This document shows, one piece after another, positions 8,340-15,934 of a stretch of 26,982 nt of DNA. The notes under the pieces are model-generated. The model was not told the DNA's origin. It searched no databases and was given only the letters and a program-made list of their open reading frames with translations. Within the stretch, counting starts at the first letter, position 1. Each line of letters starts with the position of its first letter. Position numbers and translations under genes: made by a program. Source of the stretch: JAMDCX01 sp049977145 (GTDB lineage Bacteria; Planctomycetota; Phycisphaerae; WQYP01); NCBI GenBank assembly GCA_049977145.1, contig JBMFGW010000048.1, forward strand, positions 1 through 26,982, read 5' to 3'.

Positions 8340-9062
8340 TCAGCGCTCCGCATGGATGAGTGTTTTCATCAGCGCCACCGCTTCCCGCAGACCTGTAAAT
8401 ATCGCCCGGCTCACAATCGCGTGCCCGATGTGCAGTTCCGAAACATGCGGCAACCGCGCTATGGCCTGCACATTGCTGTAATGCAAGCCATGGCCCGCGT
8501 TCAGTTGCATTCCGGAATTCAATATTTCCTCACCGGCAGTTCGCAGGCGTTCCAATTCCGCCGCCAAGGGTTTGCCCGCCGCCGCCAGTGCATACGGGCC
8601 GGTATGCAATTCGCAAATTGTAAAGCCGATGGTCTTGGCCAGATGAATCTGCCGTATGTCAGCGTCGATGAAGGCGCTGCAGATGATTCCCGCGCCCGCC
8701 AGCCGGGCGACAACATCTGTGAGTCCCGGGATGTTACCCGCTACATTCAGACCGCCTTCCGTGGTTAGCTCGGAGCGTTTTTCCGGTACCAATGTCACCA
8801 TATCCGGCTTGATCCGCAAGGCCACGGTGACAATGTCCTCCACCGCCGCCATTTCCAAATTCAGGGGGACTTTTACGGTTTTTCGCAGGAGTGCCACATC
8901 ACGGTCCTGGATATGTCTTCGATCTTCCCGCAGATGTACCGTAATAAGATCGGCGCCGCCCAGCTCGGCTTCCACCGCGGCCCAGAGTGGATCCGGTTCC
9001 ACGCCCTGCCGGGCCTGCCGCAGTGTTGCCACATGATCGATATTGACACCAAGTTTAGCCAT
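8340..9062 (-). CDS. pdxJ: Pyridoxine 5'-phosphate synthase PdxJ
   Basis: PdxJ closes the ring of vitamin B6 from 3-amino-2-oxopropyl phosphate and deoxyxylulose 5-phosphate (the DXP-dependent route). The 240-residue protein starts MAKLGVNIDHVATLRQAR and shows the family landmarks HLREDRRHIQDRDV, LNLEMA, ELHTGPYA, NAGHGLHYSNV and ELHIGHAIVSRA. The frame is open upstream to 9200, but the ATG at 9062 is correct: the family begins there, GGAAAG lies 4 bases before it and a promoter sits directly upstream. Its product would supply PLP for the two class-V aminotransferase-fold enzymes in this window. It leads the pdxJ-dapA operon; the 196 bases between it and hemA hold no other gene. Confidence 0.96.
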   Translation of the reverse strand: MAKLGVNIDHVATLRQARQGVEPDPLWAAVEAELGGADLITVHLREDRRHIQDRDVALLRKTVKVPLNLEMAAVEDIVTVALRIKPDMVTLVPEKRSELTTEGGLNVAGNIPGLTDVVARLAGAGIICSAFIDADIRQIHLAKTIGFTICELHTGPYALAAAGKPLAAELERLRTAGEEILNSGMQLNAGHGLHYSNVQAIARLPHVSELHIGHAIVSRAIFTGLREAVALMKTLIHAER

Positions 9063-9081
9063 AGATCTTTCCATATAAACT

Positions 9082-9110
9082 ATTTTAGCACGCCACGGAT
9101 CAGTTGGCAC
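9082..9110 (-). promoter_or_regulatory. pdxJ: Promoter for pdxJ-dapA
   Basis: On the minus strand, GTGCCA (9110-9105) is followed 17 bases later by TAAAAT (9087-9082), preceded by TGC as an extended -10. The start site would be near 9075, giving a very short leader of about 12 bases that includes the ribosome site. Confidence 0.55.
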
Positions 9111-9258
9111 CCCTCCGCCGCAGCCAGGTGCTGGCCATATTGCGTGGCAGGGGGCCGTCATTGGTGTAATGGCGTAATTCCAAGGTCTTAGCGCTGGCAT
9201 TTATGCCGGCCACTTTGGTGTTTTGGACCCTTTCCTTTAAGTCTGATCGCAACGCGAT

Positions 9259-10599
9259 TTACAGATGGCCTGTGTCAGGCTTGTCTTTTTCCAAGGAACC
9301 AGTTTCCGGCGGCAAAAGATGAAATAATTCCTGAATAGCGCCGGCCAGGTGAATCCGCCGATACTGTGGGGCATGGGTGGTTAATTCCGTCACCGGCACA
9401 TGCAGAATCTTACCGACCAGCCGATGAGTCATTTTACCAATGGCTTCCTTTTGCGCTTCGGTTAAGTCAGGATTGGCCGCCAGTAGAGTCTGCAGCTCCC
9501 GGTCGCTGATTTCCCGGCAGTGATGATACAACGCCTTGACCACGGGACCGGTATTACGCGCTGCAAACCAGTGCATGAATTGTCGAGTATGCTGGTCAAT
9601 AATTGTGCGGCTTAGATCAACTTTTGCCCCGCGCTGCACACGATTATTTTCCGCCACCCGCTCCAAATCATCAATGTTGTAGAGATATACATTGCTTAAG
9701 CGTCCTACTTCCGAATCAACATCCCGTGGCACCGCGATATCCACAATCACCAGCGGACGGTATTGCCGGGCCTTCATCAGCGGCTTGATTCTTTCCGCAG
9801 TGATGACAGGCATCGGAGAGCCGGTACTGGTCAACACAATATCCGCGGTGGTTAGTAAGTCATTGAGATGCGAAAAATCGGACGATTCCAGGCGGAATCG
9901 TCCCGCCATTTCCGCACTTTTTTCCGCCGTGCGATTGGTAACAATAGTGCGTTCCGGACGCAGGGACAGCACCTGCCGCAGCATCAGCGCGGCCATTTTT
10001 CCGGCCCCGATCAAAAGTACTGTCTTGTCGTCAAAGCGATCAAATACGCCGCGCAGCAGGTCCACGCCAATGCTGGCCACGGATACATGTCCGTCGCTGA
10101 GCCCGGTTTGCTCATGGACTTCCTTGGCCGCCGCGAAAGAACGCTGAAACAGCGCATGAAATACCGGTCCGACGGTACCAGTGGCCGTCGCCCGCTGATA
10201 GGCCTGTTTTACCTGATTAAGAATTTGCGTTTCGCCCAGCACCAGAGAATCCAGGGAGCTGACCACGGAAAATAAATGCTCCACGACGGCCTGATGCTCC
10301 AGACGATAAATACCTCCACTGGCTTCCGCCACCGCCACGTTATGGTTGGCGACAAGAAATTCCACCATTTCCGCCACCGTAGGCTGGGCCGAGTTATGCC
10401 GGACGGCGTAAAGTTCAACACGGTTGCAGGTGGAAATAATAATGGCTTCACAGGAAGGAAAATGCTGCTTGAACGCCAGCAGCGCCGTATCGGCGGCCTG
10501 CTGCGAAAAAGCCAGCGCTTCCCGCAGGCGGACCGGGGCGGTACGGTGGTTAAGTCCCACCATCAGCAGTGCCGTTTCAGATGAAGTAGTATCCTGCAT
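9259..10599 (-). CDS. hemA: Glutamyl-tRNA reductase
   Basis: GluTR reduces glutamyl-tRNA to glutamate-1-semialdehyde, the first committed step of C5-pathway tetrapyrrole synthesis. The 446-residue protein has the catalytic Cys58 in STCNRVELY, the N-terminal MVGLNHRTAPVRLRE, the NADPH-binding LLIGAGKMA, the TNRTAEK segment and the C-terminal dimerisation helix region (LTEAQKEAIGKMTHRLVGKI). The ATG at 10599 is taken as the start because the family begins shortly after it. An in-frame TTG at 10635 would overlap the upstream gene. The gene lies 19 bases after the CcsA/HemX-like gene, so these two and the siroheme-synthase-like gene form one operon. No hemL, hemB or hemC follows in the window. 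Confidence 0.95.
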   Translation of the reverse strand: MQDTTSSETALLMVGLNHRTAPVRLREALAFSQQAADTALLAFKQHFPSCEAIIISTCNRVELYAVRHNSAQPTVAEMVEFLVANHNVAVAEASGGIYRLEHQAVVEHLFSVVSSLDSLVLGETQILNQVKQAYQRATATGTVGPVFHALFQRSFAAAKEVHEQTGLSDGHVSVASIGVDLLRGVFDRFDDKTVLLIGAGKMAALMLRQVLSLRPERTIVTNRTAEKSAEMAGRFRLESSDFSHLNDLLTTADIVLTSTGSPMPVITAERIKPLMKARQYRPLVIVDIAVPRDVDSEVGRLSNVYLYNIDDLERVAENNRVQRGAKVDLSRTIIDQHTRQFMHWFAARNTGPVVKALYHHCREISDRELQTLLAANPDLTEAQKEAIGKMTHRLVGKILHVPVTELTTHAPQYRRIHLAGAIQELFHLLPPETGSLEKDKPDTGHL

Positions 10600-10618
10600 A
10601 ATCCAGCTTGCCAGAGGT

Positions 10619-11485
10619 TTATAACATGACGGCAAAAATCGCCATCAGCAGCACGAACCCGATAATACTAAGCCACGCGCAGCGTGCCCCACGTAATATG
10701 GGTACCAGACGTATATTCAGCAACGCCGCGTAAACCAGCCATACCACGGCGGTAAGTATCACTTTGGGGGCAACATACCAATCCTTTCCCATAAGCCGCG
10801 GATCCCGCACCGCGCGAAAAATCCCCGTTATGGCGGCCACGGTCAACAAGGCAAAACCCAGCACAATGGCATGCCGGGTAAATTTCTCAACGGAGGCCAG
10901 TGAGGGCATCTGGGAAAAATTCCAGCCTGGCCGTCCGCATTTTTTCAGCCGCCGATCCGCCAGCAGATAGGTTATACCTCCCACGCAACCGGCGGCAAAA
11001 CTCGCGGTGCCCAAGAGAACACTGGCAATATGTGCTGCTGTCCATGGGTTATGCGCCCCAAAATGCTGATACCCCATTTCCCCCAGAACAAGGCCCACCA
11101 CCAGTACCGCAAAAATCATTGGCAACAGAAATGTCGCCAGCGCACGCAAGTGGTGCGTCCATTGCAGATAGGCCCACAGCATCGATAGCAGCAGCCCCAG
11201 CAATAGAAAGGCGTCAAAATAATCCGCCAGCGGCAACATCAGTCGATGGGCATCCGCCATCCGACTCACCAACAACAGAATCGTAAGAAATACGCCGTTG
11301 CCGACGGCAATATACGGCGAAGGCCACCAATGGTCCCGTGCGGTTGCGGATCTACGTACCGCATTTTGCTGCCGCAATTCCTGAAATTGTAACCAAAACG
11401 CCGCCAGAAACGATGTGGCCGCCGCCGCCGCCGTAGCAAACTGCAAAATCGTCAGATGGACAGCTGGTTCCGTGAGGTGTGGCAT
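10619..11485 (-). CDS. CcsA/HemX-family cytochrome c assembly-like membrane protein
   Basis: The 288-residue protein has about eight hydrophobic segments and the middle block AAHIASVLLGTASFAAGC followed by GITYLLADRRLK, which resembles the His-containing helix and following loop of the cytochrome c assembly (PF01578) family. Proteins of this family bring heme to cytochrome c maturation (CcsA) or, as HemX, are encoded beside hemA and are reported to modulate HemA level. Its position 19 bases before hemA and 6 bases after the siroheme gene favours the HemX type. A perfect WWD motif was not seen. The start ATG at 11485 has only a weak AGG upstream, consistent with translational coupling. Confidence 0.8.
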   Translation of the reverse strand: MPHLTEPAVHLTILQFATAAAAATSFLAAFWLQFQELRQQNAVRRSATARDHWWPSPYIAVGNGVFLTILLLVSRMADAHRLMLPLADYFDAFLLLGLLLSMLWAYLQWTHHLRALATFLLPMIFAVLVVGLVLGEMGYQHFGAHNPWTAAHIASVLLGTASFAAGCVGGITYLLADRRLKKCGRPGWNFSQMPSLASVEKFTRHAIVLGFALLTVAAITGIFRAVRDPRLMGKDWYVAPKVILTAVVWLVYAALLNIRLVPILRGARCAWLSIIGFVLLMAIFAVML

Positions 11486-11491
11486 AATCGC

Positions 11492-12181
11492 CTATTTTCT
11501 GGCATCCATGGCCATCCCGAAATGGGAAGCCCTTATAACCTTAACTTCCGCCAGCCACTGTTGAAACAACGACGCGGCGGCGGATTCTCCTGCCGTGCGA
11601 AGCCTATCACGCATTTCACTTTCTGATAAACGCCGCAACAGTTTTCGCCGCTGTTCTCCGTCCGGCACATTTTGTAACACAACCGTCCGCCAATGCGCTG
11701 ATAATTCTACCAGTTTTAGCAGCACGGGATCCATGGTCGCGGCCGCATTCCTCGCTAATTCCCAGGACAACCTCGGGGCCGCGCCGGCCGAAGTAACGGC
11801 CATGGTCACCGGACCGCGGCGCTGCGTTGCCGGTAATATAAAATCTCCCATCGTCGGTTCATCACAACGGCAACATAATACACCGGACGTGGCGGCATCT
11901 TCCATCACCAGTGTATTAACTGCTCCGCTATTTGTGGCTGCAAATACCAATCGCCATGGTGGATCGGCGGCCTGGGTAAGGAAGCCGGCAGGATAGGTGG
12001 ATACAATCCTCTCAATAGCCGGTACCTTATCAAAGCCGGCATGAAATTCCGGACTTAATACTGTCACCGCCGCCCCCGCCGCCGCCAAGCCCTCCGCTTT
12101 TCGCAAGCCCACAGCCCCGCCGCCCACAATGAGTACCGAATGTGCCGCCAGATGAAGAAATATGGGGTATAGTGCATTCAT
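11492..12181 (-). CDS. Precorrin-2 dehydrogenase / sirohydrochlorin ferrochelatase-like (Met8/CysG N-terminal type)
   Basis: The 229-residue protein begins YPIFLHLAAHSVLIVGGG, an NAD-binding Rossmann start (VGGGAVGLRKAEGLAAAGA), and continues with FAATNSGAVN, the Asp region CRCDEPTMGDFILPA and TSAGAAPRLSWELA. This is the order seen in Met8p, SirC and the N-terminal half of CysG. It would oxidise precorrin-2 to sirohydrochlorin and possibly insert iron to give siroheme. There is no methyltransferase (CysG C-terminal) domain. The ATG at 12181 is preferred over 12187 because a perfect -10 ends at 12188, which places the transcription start on or beside 12181, so the mRNA would be leaderless. It heads the operon with the HemX-like gene and hemA. 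Confidence 0.88.
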   Translation of the reverse strand: MNALYPIFLHLAAHSVLIVGGGAVGLRKAEGLAAAGAAVTVLSPEFHAGFDKVPAIERIVSTYPAGFLTQAADPPWRLVFAATNSGAVNTLVMEDAATSGVLCCRCDEPTMGDFILPATQRRGPVTMAVTSAGAAPRLSWELARNAAATMDPVLLKLVELSAHWRTVVLQNVPDGEQRRKLLRRLSESEMRDRLRTAGESAAASLFQQWLAEVKVIRASHFGMAMDARK

Positions 12182-12187
12182 TACCAT

Positions 12188-12216
12188 ATTATATTAGTAA
12201 AAGCGGCGGTTGCCTA
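12188..12216 (-). promoter_or_regulatory. Promoter giving a predicted leaderless siroheme-synthase mRNA
   Basis: On the minus strand, TAGGCA (12216-12211), a 17-base spacer and a perfect TATAAT (12193-12188) are followed directly by ATGGTAATG. The expected start point, 6-7 bases after the -10, coincides with the second ATG (12181). No Shine-Dalgarno sequence could exist in such a transcript. Confidence 0.7.
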
Positions 12217-12278
12217 ATTACTCTTTATCGCATGAATGTCGCTATCCCGGTACGGAAAATTGCCACGCCCGGATTAGA

Positions 12279-13343
12279 TCAGGATGGTGCGCCGGCGGCG
12301 CTGTTCAGGCCGGTCCATTGATGCCGGGCGATGGCTGCGGTGATGCGACTGGCCACATCCACCGCGAAAGTGCCGTCCGCACCGGTAACGGCGGGTTCCG
12401 CGCCCGTGCGCACTGCGCACAGGAAGGATTGCAATTGCAGGTGCAGTGGCTCCTGGTCATCAATTTCCAGTTGATCCACATGCACGAGTTGGGTGTAATC
12501 GAGATTAGATAAATCGGGTGTTTCTTCAGCGGCAAGTTTTTGTTGCAGCATAGCGAGTTGGGCCTGATTGGCGGTTTTGGTAATTACCACTCCGGCCTTT
12601 TTTTGATAATCCACGCTCACGTAGGCATCGGGGCTGAACAACCGCATACGGCGTTCGGTTTTCAGTGCCAGCCGGGAAGCTGTGATATTGGCCACGCAAC
12701 CATTGCCAAAAACGATCCGCGCATTGGCCACATCCTCATGTTGGCCAATAACGGCTACGCCCACGGCGGCGATGGATGTAACCGGAGCGCGAACAAAATG
12801 GTGCACAATATCAATATCGTGGATCATCAGGTCCAGTACCACACCGATATCCACACTGCGGAAACGCATGGGGCTGATGCGGTGGACCTCAATAAAGCGC
12901 GGATCCAGCTGGTGTTTGCTTAAGGCCCGTACCACAGGATTAAAGCGTTCGGAATGACCTACCTGTAATACGCATTGGTGGGTGTGGGCCAGCGTTACGA
13001 GCGTTTCGGCCTCCGCCACGGTTGGGGCCAGCGGTTTTTCGATCAGTGTGTCCAAGCCGCGATTCAACAGGGTCTCGGCAATCGAGCGGTGATAAATGGT
13101 GGGGGTGCAAATGCTGGTGGCCTGCAGTTCCGGACACGCGGCCAGCAAGGCGGTGACAGATGAAAAGGCCGCGCAATGGTATTGTTGCGCCAAGCTCTGC
13201 GCACGCGCTAAGTCAGTATCCACTATGCCTACCAAATGCGCCTCCGGCAGCGCTGCGTAAATGCGGGCGTGATGTCCTCCCATACGGCCCGCCCCAATGA
13301 CCGCAACGGGTATTGGTATTTTCAAATTACGTCGTGTAGCCAT
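12279..13343 (-). CDS. Gfo/Idh/MocA-family NAD(P)-dependent oxidoreductase (GnnA-like)
   Basis: The 354-residue protein has the Rossmann motif VIGAGRMGGHHARIYA, the catalytic EKP (Lys near residue 103) and the C-terminal block DVGVVLDLMIHDIDIV. The GHSERFNPVVRAL and NGCVANITASRLA segments resemble the subgroup that includes the UDP-GlcNAc 3-dehydrogenase GnnA, which prepares an amino sugar for lipid A with amide-linked chains. That assignment is an inference: no lpx or aminotransferase partner is adjacent. The ATG at 13343 is chosen over an in-frame GTG at 13358 because AAAGAA precedes it. It lies 203 bases after the aminotransferase gene on the same strand and 97 bases before the siroheme promoter-gene unit. 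Confidence 0.85.
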   Translation of the reverse strand: MATRRNLKIPIPVAVIGAGRMGGHHARIYAALPEAHLVGIVDTDLARAQSLAQQYHCAAFSSVTALLAACPELQATSICTPTIYHRSIAETLLNRGLDTLIEKPLAPTVAEAETLVTLAHTHQCVLQVGHSERFNPVVRALSKHQLDPRFIEVHRISPMRFRSVDIGVVLDLMIHDIDIVHHFVRAPVTSIAAVGVAVIGQHEDVANARIVFGNGCVANITASRLALKTERRMRLFSPDAYVSVDYQKKAGVVITKTANQAQLAMLQQKLAAEETPDLSNLDYTQLVHVDQLEIDDQEPLHLQLQSFLCAVRTGAEPAVTGADGTFAVDVASRITAAIARHQWTGLNSAAGAPS

Positions 13344-13546
13344 TGCGCATTCTTTCACAGGTCATCGTGCATCAGCCTCTCCAAGGTCATGCGAAAAACT
13401 TCACACAGCCGCTGCCTTTGCCGCCGGTGGAACACACTGTAAAAACATCGCGTCACACCAGGACCAAATGCCGCTATTTTACCCATGACTTAGCGCCATT
13501 TCGGCGCCGCCCGGAAAAATCGCCACGCCCCAGTTGGCCAATGCAT

Positions 13547-14686
13547 TTACTGCGCCAGCTTGGCCAGCTCCTGATGCGCAGCGGCGACACCGGCGCCGAA
13601 GTTAAATGAATAGCCCTGTTGCTTGAGCACCACCTCCAGAGCGCTGATCATACCGAGCGTGTCCACAGCATCGACATATCCCATGTGGCTGATCCGGAAG
13701 ATCTGGCCCTGCATGGTACCCTGTCCGGCGGCGATATGAATATTGAACTGCTTACGCACAGCGCCGCGAAATGTTTTATCATCAAAACCCGCGGGGTAAT
13801 GTATTCCGGTAACGGAATCAGCCGGGTTGCTGGAAAACACTTTCAACCCCAGCGCGGTCGCGGCGCTGCGCGTCGCCCGCGCAAGGCCGGCGGTGCGCTT
13901 CCAGACATTTTCCAAACCTTCCTGCGTGATCATTTCGAGTGATTTATGTAATCCGCGAACCAGCGTTACCGCGGGCGTCCAGGGCACATCATTCTCCGAG
14001 AGGCTTTTGAGATAATGCGGCAAACTAAGATATAAATTCGGTTGCGTAATGGTTTCAATTTTTTTGCGGGCCTTGTCGGAAACACTTAAAAAGCCCAGCC
14101 CCGGCGGCAGCATCAACGCTTTTTGTGATCCGGTGACCAGAATATCCACACCCCATTCATCGGGCTTTACGGGAATCGCCCCCACGCTGGTGATACCATC
14201 GACAATGAGAATGGCATCCGTCTTGCGGACATGCGCGGCAATGGCCTGCAGATCATGCACCGTGCAGGTGCTGGTTTCACTGTGGCAGAGCGTGACCGCG
14301 ACATAGGTGCTTTTGGACAAGGCGTCCGCCACCTGCTGCGGCGGCACGGCATGGCCATATTCCGCTTTGAGTTCCGTGATCTGGCATTTATTGCGTTTGG
14401 CGATGGTGACCCAGCGCTCGGCAAATTTACCGTTGGAAAGGCTCAAGACTTTTCCGCCCTGCGGAATGGTATTAATCATGGCACACTCAAACGCCGCAGT
14501 ACCGCTGCCGGCAATGGTGACGACCGGGTTGGCGGTTTGCAGAACCTGCTGCAGGAGCTTATTGACCGCGGCAAAGAGCGTTTTATATTCCTGGGTACGG
14601 TGATGAAATACCGGACGAGCCATTTCCAAAAGCACTTCTTCGGGAACATTGGTGGGGCCGGGGGTAAACAGACGAATACGATTCAT
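13547..14686 (-). CDS. Class-V aminotransferase, alanine-glyoxylate / serine-pyruvate type
   Basis: The 379-residue PLP enzyme starts MNRIRLFTPGPTNVPEEVL, the typical opening of the alanine-glyoxylate and serine-glyoxylate aminotransferase family. Other landmarks are FHHRT, GSGTAAFE, the PLP aspartate in LIVDGITSVGAIP and the Schiff-base Lys189 in VTGSQKALMLPPGL. The frame is open upstream to 14926, but ATG 14686 has GGAG 9 bases before it and the family starts there. The upstream extension is only the 5' leader and promoter. Likely substrates are glyoxylate with alanine or serine; phosphonate or purine-catabolic homologues (PucG) cannot be excluded. It has a strong promoter with phased A-tracts upstream. 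Confidence 0.9.
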   Translation of the reverse strand: MNRIRLFTPGPTNVPEEVLLEMARPVFHHRTQEYKTLFAAVNKLLQQVLQTANPVVTIAGSGTAAFECAMINTIPQGGKVLSLSNGKFAERWVTIAKRNKCQITELKAEYGHAVPPQQVADALSKSTYVAVTLCHSETSTCTVHDLQAIAAHVRKTDAILIVDGITSVGAIPVKPDEWGVDILVTGSQKALMLPPGLGFLSVSDKARKKIETITQPNLYLSLPHYLKSLSENDVPWTPAVTLVRGLHKSLEMITQEGLENVWKRTAGLARATRSAATALGLKVFSSNPADSVTGIHYPAGFDDKTFRGAVRKQFNIHIAAGQGTMQGQIFRISHMGYVDAVDTLGMISALEVVLKQQGYSFNFGAGVAAAHQELAKLAQ

Positions 14687-14777
14687 GCAACAACTCCAGA
14701 GGTAACAACACAATTCCAACAGGTGTATAACCCGCAAGCCCACCACAGGCTCCGGTAAAACACCACCTAATTGATGC

Positions 14778-14806
14778 ATTATAAGCGAAACGCCATGATT
14801 TTCCAA
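14778..14806 (-). promoter_or_regulatory. Strong promoter for the aminotransferase gene
   Basis: On the minus strand, TTGGAA (14806-14801), exactly 17 bases and then a perfect TATAAT (14783-14778). The predicted start near 14771 gives a leader of about 85 bases. The 363 bases between this gene's start (14686) and the next gene hold this promoter, the A-tract block below and otherwise nothing I can identify. Confidence 0.7.
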
Positions 14807-14810
14807 GGAT

Positions 14811-14843
14811 AAAAAGCAGATAAAAAGCAGACAAAAAGCAAAT
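14811..14843 (-). promoter_or_regulatory. Three phased 11-bp A-tract repeats (UP-element-like)
   Basis: Three tandem 11-base units, aaaaagcagat, aaaaagcagac and aaaaagcaaat, place A5 tracts at 14811, 14822 and 14833, about one helical turn apart. They start 5 bases upstream of the -35 hexamer. Such a placement suits an intrinsically bent UP-element that contacts RNA polymerase alpha subunits. The effect is inferred. Confidence 0.6.
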
Positions 14844-15059
14844 GGACAAACACATGCAAAACAGGTAAACATCGTTGCCCAGTCTAGGTACCGCCTGTTC
14901 CGACGGTGTACATAGTGTGGCCCCAATTGCAGTTGCTATTCTCCCCCTTTCAATAATGGGCAGGAACCTCTATGGCCACCTGCTCGCTATGACAAGGCCG
15001 ACCAGATTTTAGTATCGTCCGAAAAATCTGCACATCGTTCTCCCGGAGGTCATTGCCTT

Positions 15060-15787
15060 CTATGAGCTTGTTGGATCGTCGGACTGCGGTAGCTTTGCTG
15101 CGGAATGTTCCACCTCAAATAATCCTTCAATCGCATTGCCACCGGCGGCGATCCACAGAACATCAATCTCCGAATGAAAGAAATGCCACCGAATCCATTT
15201 GGAATTTCTCCGCGAAGCCCAAATTTCGGCGTAAGTGACCAGTCCAATTTTTCCACGTCCGGCCTGAGGATGAAAATGTCAAAGCCCTTTACCTTACCAA
15301 TTCCCGCCAGTAATGTCTGCACTTGTGAATGGGACAACTCCGGGAGCTTCCGTACGCGGTTGGAGTCAACACTGTTGATCAGTGTCTCAAGCCCGGCGAA
15401 TCCATCAAGATTGAATCTCCCCATGTTGGGCAAATAAAGTTCCCGTGTCCCATGTCCGCAGATCAGTTGCGCCTTGTACTGGCCGTCGCTGGCCGGTTCC
15501 GCGCGTTGGAAGAGTTCCTCAAAATCCGCGTATGGCACGAACAGCGGTGCCGAGCCGTCATCCACGAAGAAGCAGATATACGAATTGTGCCCGGCAAGTT
15601 CCCGGAGGTCAACGTCGCGCAGGCCGAAGAAAGTGCGGCCATCGGGATGCACTTTCGAATAGCGCAGGTACAGGCGTGCCAGATCGTCCCCTACGATGAA
15701 GAGAGAATTACTCCCGGCCAACTTGTGCAAATCCCCGACCTGTTCTCTCACAGAATTCAGAAGAGCGGCTTTGTGGATGTTGGGCAT
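15060..15787 (-). pseudogene. Frameshifted, truncated restriction-nuclease-like gene
   Basis: The open frame from ATG 15787 (AAGGA upstream) encodes SYICFFVDDGSAPLFVPYADF, ASDGQYKAQL, ELYLPNMGRFNLDGF, ELSHSQVQTLLAGIGKVKGF and LDWSLTPKF. This pattern recalls a family of large uncharacterised nuclease-like proteins found at restriction loci. The frame then runs into a nonsense tail ending at 15050. One base out of phase, the minus strand reads IDVLW (15167-15153) and later FEVEHS (near 15105-15116), which is what I expect next in that family. Restoring one G at 15168-15172 would join the two as REIDVLW. Asp and Glu-x-Glu of these motifs would fit a PD-(D/E)XK active site. After FEVEHS the frame stops at 15060, so a further C-terminal part is missing. 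Family recognition is from memory and not verified. Confidence 0.6.
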
Positions 15788-15819
15788 TAGGGGGATTCCT
15801 TGATGATACTATTATTCCC

Positions 15820-15828
15820 AGTATATCA
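15820..15828 (-). promoter_or_regulatory. Possible extended -10 for the nuclease-like pseudogene
   Basis: On the minus strand, TGATATACT is an extended -10 with TATACT at 15825-15820. The -35 region is poor. The start would be near 15813, about 26 bases before the ATG at 15787. Confidence 0.35.
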
Positions 15829-15880
15829 GATATTTTACCGCAATAGCAGGCAACGCGAAACCGTTTATTGATACCATCAG

Positions 15881-15909
15881 TTGCCATATAGAGTTTGAAC
15901 CCGCATAAT
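15881..15909 (+). promoter_or_regulatory. Promoter for the HNH endonuclease gene
   Basis: TTGCCA (15881-15886), a 17-base spacer and CATAAT (15904-15909) match five of six bases in each hexamer. The start near 15916 leaves a leader of 20-25 bases with AAGGA at 15926-15930. Confidence 0.6.
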
Positions 15910-15934
15910 CGCCTCGATATCAGGTAAGGAAATA

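Noticed and set aside
10600..10635. Upstream TTG start for hemA at 10635
   Set aside because: It would overlap the preceding gene and extend beyond the conserved GluTR N-terminus; ATG 10599 is adequate.
13493..13507. GCGCC/GGCGC hairpin after the aminotransferase gene
   Set aside because: Short stem with no following T-run; termination is not supported.
14950..15098. About 50-codon open stretch on the minus strand after the broken nuclease-like gene
   Set aside because: No start codon or ribosome site, and it does not resemble the missing part of that family as I know it.
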